A model generated the notes under the pieces. That model searched no databases and had not been told where the DNA came from. It worked only from the letters and a program-made list of their open reading frames with translations. A DNA stretch of 64,000 bases, from NCBI GenBank assembly GCA_946540735.1, contig CAMNIN010000001.1, positions 62,001 to 126,000 of the forward strand. Reading direction: 5' to 3'. The DNA is from an uncultured Prevotellaceae bacterium. Lineage in GTDB: Bacteria; Bacteroidota; Bacteroidia; Bacteroidales; Bacteroidaceae. Positions 18,544-25,860 of the stretch are shown here, piece by piece. Every line of letters begins with the position of its first letter. Position 1 is the first letter of the stretch. The translations under genes and the position numbers were made by a program.

Positions 18544-19146
18544 ATGAACACAGTATTGTCATTATTCCTCTTCGCCGCAGCCATCGCCTATTTCGAGTAT
18601 CGGTTGAGGAGCATCAACAAGGATGCCGAGGACGACCATAAAGGAGCATTCGACTTCTTCGCCACGAAGGAGGAACTCAAGCAAGAAATCAAACGGCTGA
18701 TGGAGAAAGCCGGAGAAGACAAGACCGCCATGGAGGAACGCATGGCCTCTCTGGAGGAGAAAGCCTTCTTCGCCGCCGAGAACAAGCGCAAGGCGGAGGC
18801 GGCGAAGCAGCAAGCCCCGGTAGAGGATGCCGACCCGTCGCTCATCTATTTCCGCTGGCCTTCCGACGATGGCACCTTCGCCGATGCCCAGCGGCTTCGT
18901 GCGCAGAGCGAGGAGACCTATTATCTCTTCCGGCTCGACGAGAGCCGCACTCATGCAGAGTTCACTTTCGTCACGATGAGCGACACCCAGTTGAGCAAAG
19001 CCAACAACAGTTCGAAGAAATACATCGAGCGGGCCTGCAATTTCGTGGGTGCCAAATCCACGCAGTATGTCTGCACTCCCGGCAAAGCCCATCTTGAGCG
19101 GGGCCGCTGGATGATAGACCTCAAAGCCCGCATCGAATACAAATAA
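18544..19146 (+). CDS. Membrane-anchored coiled-coil protein of the tubulin/actin operon
   Basis: A 200-residue protein with one short N-terminal hydrophobic helix (residues 3-20), followed by a charged Lys/Glu-rich coiled coil of about 70 residues (KEELKQEIKRLMEKAGED, EERMASLEEK) and a globular C-terminal domain of about 105 residues (IYFRWPSDDGTF to the end). No named family was recognised. It is the last gene of the operon, 9 bp after the actin-like gene. The layout suits a membrane-tethered adaptor. Confidence 0.72.
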   Translation: MNTVLSLFLFAAAIAYFEYRLRSINKDAEDDHKGAFDFFATKEELKQEIKRLMEKAGEDKTAMEERMASLEEKAFFAAENKRKAEAAKQQAPVEDADPSLIYFRWPSDDGTFADAQRLRAQSEETYYLFRLDESRTHAEFTFVTMSDTQLSKANNSSKKYIERACNFVGAKSTQYVCTPGKAHLERGRWMIDLKARIEYK

Positions 19147-19173
19147 CTTCCCGGCTTTCAGATGTATAAAAAA

Positions 19174-19282
19174 GTAGAGACGTCACATTGTGGCGTCTCC
19201 ATTTTATGCGTTTTCATTTTATGCGTCTCCACATAATGCGTCTCCGCAATATGCGTCTCCACATTGTGGCGTCTCTACATTG
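19174..19282. repeat. GAGACG/CGTCTC repeat cluster, terminator-like at its left end
   Basis: GTAGAGACGTCACATTGTGGCGTCTC (read in two pieces: GTAGAGACGTCAC and GTGGCGTCTC) at 19174-19199 folds into a 10-bp stem with an ATT loop. After it, ATGCGTCTCC-type words recur with 15-20 bp spacing, and the cluster closes with GTGGCGTCTCTAC, the inverse of its start. It lies between the converging coiled-coil and DUF4332 genes, so the first hairpin may end the operon. The same GACGTCTCTAC word closes the 18-bp repeat array at 51.65 kb. Confidence 0.8.
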
Positions 19283-19303
19283 TATCGCCCAAAAGATAGG
19301 TGA

Positions 19304-19711
19304 TTAGTATTCCATCAGTGGCTCCAGCTCTTTGGCCTGCTCGATCATCTTCTCCACTTCCTTGAGGCTTGGCACGCGGTTGCAGAGATTCTTCTCGGCA
19401 TTCACCTCCTCCAGTTTCGGCTGCAGGTTCTCAGCCTTCCTGTGGCGGAACTCCTTCACGGTGTCGACTCCGGCAGCCTCGAGCAGTTCGGAGAACTGCG
19501 GTCCCACGCCATTGATACGCATCAGGTCGCAGTGGTTGGTCCAGGTGAGGATCAGTTTGGCCGAGATGCCCGTCTCCTCAGCCAGTGCCTTGCGTCCGGC
19601 AGGTTTTGCACATTTGGCCAGGAGGTCGGCGTCGGTATTGATGCCAGCGGCCACGAGTTTCTCACCGTAAACGGGGCCGATGCCCTCGATGTCAATAATC
19701 TTGTACGTCAT
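19304..19711 (-). CDS. DUF4332-type helix-hairpin-helix protein
   Basis: A 135-residue protein with two tandem helix-hairpin-helix units: IEGIGPVYGEKLVAAGI (residues 8-24) and INGVGPQFSELLEAAGV (about 65-81), each followed by a TDADLL/TVKEF helix. This is the DUF4332 pattern, related to HhH modules that contact DNA or other proteins. The C-terminal 35 residues are charged. It is a single leftward gene with its own -7 element; the cellular role is unknown. Confidence 0.85.
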   Translation of the reverse strand: MTYKIIDIEGIGPVYGEKLVAAGINTDADLLAKCAKPAGRKALAEETGISAKLILTWTNHCDLMRINGVGPQFSELLEAAGVDTVKEFRHRKAENLQPKLEEVNAEKNLCNRVPSLKEVEKMIEQAKELEPLMEY

Positions 19712-19753
19712 GTCTGTGATGTTTTATGGTTAATAGATGTGTTTTTTCATTCT

Positions 19754-19787
19754 CAAAGATAGTCATAATCATCGACATAGTGTCGAA
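19754..19787 (-). promoter_or_regulatory. Putative promoter of the DUF4332 gene
   Basis: On the minus strand TATCTTTG (19761 to 19754) is a full match to TAnnTTTG; a CTTTC word about 22 bp upstream is a weak -33. The leader would be about 35 nt. Confidence 0.6.
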
Positions 19788-19857
19788 AGTTACCCTTTTT
19801 ATAATAAAATTTAACAAAAGAGTGGCTCCGACATGCCATTTGCTGCTGATTTTTTAG

Positions 19858-19865
19858 TATCTTCG
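19858..19865 (+). promoter_or_regulatory. Possible -7 element of the pantothenate kinase gene
   Basis: TATCTTCG differs by one base from TAnnTTTG and lies 39 bp before the chosen ATG at 19905. A TTTG at 19839-19842 is only 15 bp upstream, shorter than normal, so the -33 assignment is doubtful. The element would fall inside the coding region if the upstream ATG at 19833 were used, which favours 19905. Confidence 0.4.
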
Positions 19866-19904
19866 TGGCGAAAAACCATTCTTTATCATAAAACAGACAT
19901 ATTT

Positions 19905-20750
19905 ATGGGAATCGTAATAGGAATCGACGTGGGCATCAGCACCACCAAGATAGTGGGTGTCGAGCAGATGAAAGTCATCTCCCCGATGCGCATCACGGCC
20001 GCCGACCCAGTCACCTCGCTCTATGGTGCCTTCGGCAAGTATCTGTATGAGAACAAGATCCAGTTGACTGACGTAGAGCAGGTAGTGCTCACCGGCGTGG
20101 GCAGCGAGTACATCGACCGTCCCGTCTACGGTCTGCCCACCATCAAGGCCGACGAGTTTGTGGCCGATGGCCTTGGAGCCCGCTTCGAGTCCGGTCTCGA
20201 CCGCATTCTGGTGGTCAGCATGGGCACCGGCACCTCTCTGGTGCTCTGCGATGGCGATGAGATCTGTCATGTCGGCGGCATCAGTATCGGTGGCGGCACG
20301 CTGGCCGGTCTGTCGCGCATCATGCTTCAGACCTCCGACATCAAACAAGTGGCGACGCTGGCCATGCAAGGCGATATTGCCAATGTCAACCTCAATATCG
20401 GCGACATCAGTGCCCATCCTCTTCCGGGTCTTCCACTCAATGTCACGGCCTCCCTCTTCGGCAATGCCAAGAGCGACGCCTCCCGTGAGGACATCGCCGC
20501 GGGCCTGATCTACACGGTGCTTCAGACCATCGGCAGTGCCGCCGTGCTTGCCACGCTCAACAGCGACATCCGTGAGTTTGTGATGATCGGCAATCTCACG
20601 CTTCTCCCGCAGTGCCGCGACGTCTTCCCGATGATGGAAAACCTCTACAAGGTGCATTTCCGCATCCCGAAGTACTCTCAGTTCTGCACGGCCATCGGTG
20701 CTGCCCTGGACTACATCTACAAGCAAAGAAACGCTGCGTCGGCCAAGTAA
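19905..20750 (+). CDS. coaW: Type II pantothenate kinase
   Basis: A 281-residue enzyme of the actin-like kinase fold that phosphorylates pantothenate, the first step of coenzyme A synthesis. The start MGIVIGIDVGISTTKIVGV puts the phosphate-1 loop at the N-terminus; the frame is open 72 bp further upstream (ATG at 19833), but that extension is not family-like. Other motifs are VVLTGVGSEYI, VVSMGTGTSLVL, HVGGISIGGGTLAGL and FVMIGNLTLLP, matching the CoaW/PanK-II branch rather than CoaX or CoaA. The gene appears to be monocistronic or to head the two small genes downstream. Confidence 0.9.
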   Translation: MGIVIGIDVGISTTKIVGVEQMKVISPMRITAADPVTSLYGAFGKYLYENKIQLTDVEQVVLTGVGSEYIDRPVYGLPTIKADEFVADGLGARFESGLDRILVVSMGTGTSLVLCDGDEICHVGGISIGGGTLAGLSRIMLQTSDIKQVATLAMQGDIANVNLNIGDISAHPLPGLPLNVTASLFGNAKSDASREDIAAGLIYTVLQTIGSAAVLATLNSDIREFVMIGNLTLLPQCRDVFPMMENLYKVHFRIPKYSQFCTAIGAALDYIYKQRNAASAK

Positions 20751-20761
20751 TCTTGATTTTT

Positions 20762-20777
20762 ATCGGCCACGGGCCGA
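20762..20777. repeat. Short hairpin after the pantothenate kinase gene
   Basis: TCGGCC-ACG-GGCCGA forms a perfect 6-bp stem with a 3-nt loop, 11 bp after the stop. There is no T-run behind it, so termination is uncertain; T-runs precede it instead. Confidence 0.45.
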
Positions 20778-20852
20778 CCTCAATCTTCAATAATTCATGT
20801 TTCGGTAGTTAAAGACTTCTGAAAGTTAAGTCAATAATAAAAAATAGTTTTT

Positions 20853-21410
20853 ATGGGAAGTTTTTTTGAAGAAATCTTGAAAGGCGGACTGGGCAGTGTG
20901 TTCGGTTCCGTATTGGGTGGCGGATCCTCGTCATCCAGAGGCGGCGGCTTGGAGGACATCATCAAGTCGGTGCAAGAGCAAATGGGCGCAGGGTCGTCCT
21001 CGTCAGAATCGGGCACGACCACCTCAGGCGGCAGTCTGAGCGACATCGCCAAGGAAATGCAGAGGAAAATGGGGCGAACGACCACTTCGTCGACGACCAG
21101 CGGTTCATCCCGCACTTCCAGCAGCTCATCCCGCACCTCCAGCGGCGGACTGAGCGATGTGGCGGAAGAATTGCGCCGCAAGATGGGAGGTCAGGCAGCT
21201 AACACCACCCCCAAGAAGAATTTCGACGTGGATGATGTGGAAGAGCCTGCTACCACGACCCAGAAGAAGACCACCAAGAAGTCGGGCAAGAAAGCCGATG
21301 ACGGCGGACTGGGCAGCATCTTCGGTAATATGGGCATCGACATGGGCAACCTTGGCGGACTGGCAGAGAGTATATTGAAAACGATAGGTTTGGCCGGAAA
21401 ATCTGTATGA
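20853..21410 (+). CDS. Ser/Gly-rich low-complexity protein
   Basis: A 185-residue hypothetical protein. Three repeats of a GLxDIxxEMxRKMG-type helix (LEDIIKSVQEQMG, LSDIAKEMQRKMG, LSDVAEELRRKMG) are separated by Ser/Thr/Gly-rich linkers, and the two ends share GGLGSVFGSVLGG and GGLGSIFGNMG words. No signal peptide or membrane helix is evident. The stop overlaps the start of the next gene (ATGA), so the two are coupled. Function unknown; the repeated amphipathic helices suggest protein-protein contact. Confidence 0.7.
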   Translation: MGSFFEEILKGGLGSVFGSVLGGGSSSSRGGGLEDIIKSVQEQMGAGSSSSESGTTTSGGSLSDIAKEMQRKMGRTTTSSTTSGSSRTSSSSSRTSSGGLSDVAEELRRKMGGQAANTTPKKNFDVDDVEEPATTTQKKTTKKSGKKADDGGLGSIFGNMGIDMGNLGGLAESILKTIGLAGKSV

Positions 21411-21781
21411 TTATGGAAAAGTTAGTCAATACAATCAAACTGATGGCAAAGTCGGGACTGTTCTTTGCCAATTGCGATGGTCAGGTGAGCATCCACGAGC
21501 GTGATTTCATCCACAATTTCCTCAGGAGCATCCTCGAGGTGGGAGAGATCGACGAGGCCTTGAAACTCGATGTGGTGGATACCCTCAACCACACCTATAC
21601 CCTCGACGAGATCATCCGTGAGACCCAGAAACTTGTCGAGGGTTTCAACGACGACGAGCGCAAGGCCATCCTCGTCACCATGAGCGGTTTCATTCAGAAG
21701 GTTATCTCCTCCGATGGCCGCTTCGACCCCACGGAGCACGGCAACTACAACCAGTGGAAGGCAGCACTGGGACTGCAGTGA
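21407..21781 (+). CDS. TerB-like small protein
   Basis: A 124-residue, all-helical acidic protein with the TerB/DUF533-like layout: an N-terminal helix, then ANCDGQVSIHERDFIHNFL (residues 21-39) and, near the end, VISSDGRFDPTEHGNYNQW. These D-G-x-(V/F)-x-x-x-E elements are the two metal-binding-like corners of TerB. The start at 21407 overlaps the previous stop; a second ATG at 21413 is possible. Family assignment is by motif only. TerB proteins are tied to tellurite and envelope stress in other bacteria, which need not apply here. Confidence 0.7.
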   Translation: MIMEKLVNTIKLMAKSGLFFANCDGQVSIHERDFIHNFLRSILEVGEIDEALKLDVVDTLNHTYTLDEIIRETQKLVEGFNDDERKAILVTMSGFIQKVISSDGRFDPTEHGNYNQWKAALGLQ

Positions 21782-21817
21782 GCCCCTTCTGTCAGCAGTG
21801 AGCCCCTTCTGTCAGCA
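21778..21817. repeat. Direct 20-bp duplication at the end of the TerB-like gene
   Basis: AGTGAGCCCCTTCTGTCAGC occurs twice back to back. The first copy includes the stop codon of the TerB-like gene, so the repeat does not change the protein. Confidence 0.85.
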
Positions 21818-21830
21818 GCTGAGACGCGAA

Positions 21831-21871
21831 AAGTGCCCATAACTCACAAGAAAAAGGAGTTATGGACACTT
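21831..21871. terminator. Bidirectional hairpin terminator between converging genes
   Basis: AAGTGCCCATAACTC (21831-21845) pairs with GAGTTATGGACACTT (21857-21871) with one mismatch, followed by TTTGTAGTTTTATATTT on the plus strand. It separates the rightward TerB-like gene from the leftward polysaccharide locus and probably ends both. Confidence 0.75.
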
Positions 21872-21904
21872 TTGTAGTTTTATATTTGTCTATATCGGCA
21901 GTGC

Positions 21905-22903
21905 TTATCTCCCGATGCAGGCAGGGATGAATCTCTCAGTGACCTGATGCAGCAGATGGCATCCGAGGAGGATGGCGATGCTGATGGGGATGGCATTCCA
22001 GACCGTCGGCAGATAGGGCGTGGCATGCAGAGGGATGATAAACAGGTATTGGTAGCCGAGGGTGGAAATCAACGATTTTGAGAGGTCTGTCACCCATTTG
22101 CCTTTGACCGGGATCAACGAAGCCAGTGCAATCATCATCCATGTTCCGACGAAACCATTGAGCAGGAACAGAGGACCGCTGATATAGACCGAATACTCAC
22201 CCAATCTGCATCCCTTGAAACTGACTCTTCCGTTGACGTATGTAAGGCAAGCTGTCACAACAAGACAGAGAACGAAAAATCCCATGTAAGTCATCCATTT
22301 CCCGCTAGTCGTATATTTGTTGATCAAGGACTTGCATTTGAATCCTACAAGGAAGAAAGGGAATGCCATTGCTCCCTGAACGGAATAGAATAGATCAACC
22401 CCAAACAAGACGTAGCCTGCATAAACGGCGGCTGGAACGATAATTCCGAGAATCTTCCTCCTCTCGAAAATGCTCAAATAAACATTGCACCAGAACAAGG
22501 CAAAAAGAAACCACACCACGCCATTGAACAAGTCGCCGTTGTCAAACATCAGGAGGAAATCGGTATAGATCTTTTCGCAGATCCAGAGAAGGAGACTCTC
22601 ATGCTTCGTCGTATGCGGCAGGATACCAAAATGATACAAAGGAGTAAAGATCAGAATGAAGAGGATGTCGAAAAAGAAAGCCGGCACCACCATTTTCCGG
22701 GCGTAAGAGGCGACACCCCTCCAGAAATCCTCATGCACTTTGAAAAACATGCCGCTGATCAAGAAGAACAAAGCCATGTGAAACGCATAGATATACAGTC
22801 TCACCCCAGAGTCATGATCGAACAGGTGGGCATAAATCACCAAGAAGACACAAAGGATCTTGGCCCGGTCAATGGCGTGATTGCGCTGCTTGATAAAACT
22901 CAT
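21905..22903 (-). CDS. Acyltransferase-3 family membrane protein
   Basis: A 332-residue integral membrane protein with about ten hydrophobic segments. The N-terminus RAKILCVFLVIYAHLF carries the conserved His of the AT3 family, which moves acetyl or other acyl groups to surface sugars. The FFLISGMFFKVHEDF segment matches the fucose 4-O-acetylase-like branch. It is the last gene of the leftward locus, next to the ABC exporter, and probably decorates the polysaccharide. Substrate unknown. Confidence 0.83.
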   Translation of the reverse strand: MSFIKQRNHAIDRAKILCVFLVIYAHLFDHDSGVRLYIYAFHMALFFLISGMFFKVHEDFWRGVASYARKMVVPAFFFDILFILIFTPLYHFGILPHTTKHESLLLWICEKIYTDFLLMFDNGDLFNGVVWFLFALFWCNVYLSIFERRKILGIIVPAAVYAGYVLFGVDLFYSVQGAMAFPFFLVGFKCKSLINKYTTSGKWMTYMGFFVLCLVVTACLTYVNGRVSFKGCRLGEYSVYISGPLFLLNGFVGTWMMIALASLIPVKGKWVTDLSKSLISTLGYQYLFIIPLHATPYLPTVWNAIPISIAILLGCHLLHQVTERFIPACIGR

Positions 22904-22969
22904 GTTTGATCATGAATGTAAATAAACTGAGACAAACATCCCCTCTCTTGGAGGGGCTTGGGGAGGTGC

Positions 22970-24766
22970 TTAAAAATCCATAGCCATGCGGCTGGATTCT
23001 TCTTCTGACAATTCGGTGACTCGGGTTGACATGACCCGGTATACTCGCTGGCAGAGGTTGATGACGGTGGGTCGGTGGGTAGTGACGATGCACGTCTTGT
23101 TGGGTCGCTGGCGGACGATGTTTTTCAGTACCATACGCTCTGTGGTGACATCGAGGGCCGAGGTGGCCTCGTCGAGCAAGAGGACAGGAGCATCCCTGAG
23201 TACAGCACGCGCGATGGCGATGCGCTGCGCCTGTCCCTCTGACAGTCCACGGCCCCGCTCTCCGATGTTGCTGTTGATGCCCTCCGGCAGCCGTTCCACG
23301 AAGTCCCAGGCACAGGCGATTTTCAGCGCCTCTACGATCTCTGCGTCGGTGGCCTCCTCGCGCGCCATGCGCAAGTTCTCGGCGATGGTGCCCGAGATGA
23401 TGGTGTTGCCCTGCGGCACGTAGGCAAACAAGTGCCTCGTCTCGGCATTGAGTTCGATTTCCGTGCCATCCGAAGCCTTGATGATCGCCTCGCCCAGTTC
23501 GGGTTTGATCAGTCCGAGGATCAGACGGATGAGTGTCGTCTTGCCTTCGCCGGAAGGACCCACCAAAGCCACGATCTCGCCAGGCCTGGCCACCATACTC
23601 GAATTGGTGATCACATGGTTGCCTTTCACGTAGCCGAAATCCACGTCCCTCATCCTCACCTCGAAGCCGTCTGTGGCATAGCGGTCGAGTACGGCACTCT
23701 CGGCGATGTGCTTCTCCTTGGGCAACTGCACCAGCTCCCTCACACGGTGAGCCGAGACCGAACTGTTGAGGAAGGCCGGTATGATGCCGATGACGCTGCT
23801 GAAAGCCCCTGCCAGAGCAGCCCGCTGCTGCAGGAACAACGTCATCGTGCCGTAGGTGATCTGCCGTGACCACAACAGGTAGAGACAATAGCCGAAAGCC
23901 GTGAACTGCACGAGCATACCCACCACCGACATATAGACGTTGGTCTTGATCGAGAACCAGTTGTATTCCAAGCTGATTGTCTTGAATTTCTGCTGCCACT
24001 CCCTCAGTTTCCGGCTATACTGCCCGAGGATGCCGAACGACTTGATGGTGTCCATGTTGTAGAACGTCTCCACCTCGAAGGTCATCACCTGGCTGCTCAT
24101 TTCGCGCACCTTCTTGCTGTATTCGCGCTGTTTCTTGATCACATAGCGCGAGACGATCAGCATGAACGGCGCACTGGCGAAAGCCAGCAGGGCCATGATG
24201 GTGTTGTAGTGCATGATGACCGCCAACGTGGCGAAGAACTGATAGATCGAGATAATGATCGACGGCAGCCAGCTGATGGCATTGCTGCTCACTGTCCCCA
24301 CGTCGCCCGTGAACCGGTTGAGCACGTCGCCGTTGCTGTATTGGTTGATGGCCATCCAGTCGGCGTCGATGATCTTGTCGAAGATGTCGCCCTGTATGTC
24401 GTTGTTGATGTAGATCTGCAGCTTGAGTGTGATGCGCCCCAGCACGTTTCCGATCACCAATCCGAAGACCGAACTGCCCACCATCACGAGCACCATGATC
24501 CACAGTTTGGTCACCTGATATCCCGTGATGATGTCGATCATGTATTTCCCAGCGATGCTCCCCACCAGTCCCAGTGTGGTGCTGATGATGCCCAGAATCA
24601 GGTAAAACAGGATTGCCCCTTTATAGCGACGACTGTAAGTGAAGATCCACTTCCAGTCGTCCCATATCTCGCCGAAAGTGCCGTTTCGCCATCGTGCGAT
24701 CAGGATGTCCAGCGTCTCAAACGACGTGCTCCTTTGCTGTTGGTTGACTTGCTCTTCTTCAAACAT
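22970..24766 (-). CDS. ABC exporter, fused permease and ATPase (MsbA/peptide-exporter type)
   Basis: A 598-residue half-transporter. About 40 cytoplasmic residues precede six membrane helices (to residue 340), then an ATPase domain with Walker A GPSGEGKTT near residue 402, signature LSEGQAQRIAIARA near 505 and Walker B VLLLDEATSALD near 530. There is no N-terminal C39 peptidase domain. It lies 3 bp after the S26 peptidase-like gene. Either a lipid-linked glycan flippase or a peptide exporter is possible; the adjoining peptidase and the radical SAM/PqqD cassette at the other end of the locus make the second option worth testing. Confidence 0.88.
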   Translation of the reverse strand: MFEEEQVNQQQRSTSFETLDILIARWRNGTFGEIWDDWKWIFTYSRRYKGAILFYLILGIISTTLGLVGSIAGKYMIDIITGYQVTKLWIMVLVMVGSSVFGLVIGNVLGRITLKLQIYINNDIQGDIFDKIIDADWMAINQYSNGDVLNRFTGDVGTVSSNAISWLPSIIISIYQFFATLAVIMHYNTIMALLAFASAPFMLIVSRYVIKKQREYSKKVREMSSQVMTFEVETFYNMDTIKSFGILGQYSRKLREWQQKFKTISLEYNWFSIKTNVYMSVVGMLVQFTAFGYCLYLLWSRQITYGTMTLFLQQRAALAGAFSSVIGIIPAFLNSSVSAHRVRELVQLPKEKHIAESAVLDRYATDGFEVRMRDVDFGYVKGNHVITNSSMVARPGEIVALVGPSGEGKTTLIRLILGLIKPELGEAIIKASDGTEIELNAETRHLFAYVPQGNTIISGTIAENLRMAREEATDAEIVEALKIACAWDFVERLPEGINSNIGERGRGLSEGQAQRIAIARAVLRDAPVLLLDEATSALDVTTERMVLKNIVRQRPNKTCIVTTHRPTVINLCQRVYRVMSTRVTELSEEESSRMAMDF

Positions 24767-24769
24767 AGA

Positions 24770-25216
24770 TCAACTTTTAGGATGAATCAAAGAGTAAAAC
24801 TTGAGAATAACCGGACGCAGCGGGATGACCTTCAACCATGTGGTGGCGAAGAATCGCCACCAGCGGTCTTCCGGCCCCACCCAGCGCCCTTTGCGCCGTA
24901 CGCTTTTCACGACGGCGAACACTCTTTCGGTGTCGAGCGGTCCTTCTGTTACGGTCTGTGCATCGCCGATGAGGTAGACCCCCTCCTCGCGCACCCATCG
25001 TATGCGGTGCATGACAAACTGCCCCGTAGGCCGTTCGTAGAACGCCATGTCGCCTCGCTTCAGCGGTCGTGTGACCGGTCCGATGAGGATGCTGTCGCGG
25101 TGATGCACGAGAAATGGCGCCATGCTGCTGCCCGAGATCATCAGACTCACCTCATGCCCCTCCCGCACCATTTCGCGCAGGGTGGAGATGTAGGCCCGCG
25201 TGTCGATCTCGCGCAT
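24770..25216 (-). CDS. S24/S26 signal-peptidase-like protein, Ser/His type
   Basis: A 148-residue protein much shorter than LepB and without an N-terminal membrane anchor. The catalytic box ISGSSMAPFL puts the nucleophile at Ser31; the second box FVMHRIRWV has His70 where LepB has Lys, as in Sec11/SipW-type peptidases; YLIGDAQ matches the conserved G-D box. The hydrophobic C-terminal part (WLKVIPLRPVILKFYSLI) could sit at the membrane. It lies directly between PglD and the ABC exporter (0 and 3 bp gaps). It may cleave a leader peptide or act in an unknown envelope process. Confidence 0.8.
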   Translation of the reverse strand: MREIDTRAYISTLREMVREGHEVSLMISGSSMAPFLVHHRDSILIGPVTRPLKRGDMAFYERPTGQFVMHRIRWVREEGVYLIGDAQTVTEGPLDTERVFAVVKSVRRKGRWVGPEDRWWRFFATTWLKVIPLRPVILKFYSLIHPKS

Positions 25217-25828
25217 CTACTTGAAGTATTCAGGAGTGATGGCCTTCACCAGTTTGCAAGGTGTGCCGTAGGCCAGGTATCCGTCGGGAATGTCCTCCGT
25301 CACCAGGCTCCCAGCGCCGATGAAGCACCATTTGCCGATTCTCACGCCCTGGATGATGGTGCTGCTCACGCCGATCCAACTACCCTCGCCGATGCTGACG
25401 TCGCCGCACATCGTCACCCGCGGTGCCACGTGAACGAAATCCTCGAGCACGCACTCATGCTCGAGGATCGCCCCGGTGTTGACAATGCAGTGGCGCCCGA
25501 TCTTGGTGTCAGGCTGGATGACGGCAGCCGGCATGATCACCGACCCCTCGCCGACATTGACGCAGGGAGCGATGATCGCCGAAGGATGGATCACCCTGCC
25601 ATACTCCACGTTGAGGTCGGCCAGACGCTCCACGATGTTCTTTCTCAGCAGGCTTCTGCCTATGCTGATGATGATGGGCGACTGACCCTCGTAGTGATGC
25701 CCCACGCGGAATCCCATGTAGTTCTTCAGGTCTTTGTTGTCGTCAAAGAATCCTGAGATCTCTATTCCATTCGCTTTCAAGATGCTGGCAATCACTTTGC
25801 CATGCCCGCTAGCTCCGTATAAAAACAT
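25217..25828 (-). CDS. PglD/NeuD-like sugar O/N-acetyltransferase
   Basis: A 203-residue enzyme. The N-terminus FLYGASGHGKVIASIL is the sugar-binding Rossmann part of PglD, and the rest is a left-handed beta helix of hexapeptide repeats (VGEGSVIMPAAVIQPDTKIG, IGEGSWIGVSSTII) with the catalytic-type His near ILEHECVLEDFVHVAP. PglD-type enzymes acetylate UDP-4-amino-sugars made by PglF/PglE; neither partner is in this window, so they must be elsewhere or the substrate differs. It ends 1 bp before the S26-like gene. Confidence 0.87.
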   Translation of the reverse strand: MFLYGASGHGKVIASILKANGIEISGFFDDNKDLKNYMGFRVGHHYEGQSPIIISIGRSLLRKNIVERLADLNVEYGRVIHPSAIIAPCVNVGEGSVIMPAAVIQPDTKIGRHCIVNTGAILEHECVLEDFVHVAPRVTMCGDVSIGEGSWIGVSSTIIQGVRIGKWCFIGAGSLVTEDIPDGYLAYGTPCKLVKAITPEYFK

Positions 25829-25860
25829 TTTTTCTCAATTTTTAATTTTCAATTTTCAAC
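25829..25860. repeat. AT-rich intergenic motif
   Basis: TTTTTAATTTTCAATTTTCAAC-type sequence (read as TTTTTAATTTT then CAATTTTCAAC) fills the short gap between the GT4 and PglD genes. A near copy (TTCAATTTTGAATTTTCAAT) lies at about 53348-53367 between cpsB and wzc. It is probably a dispersed spacer motif. Confidence 0.45.
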
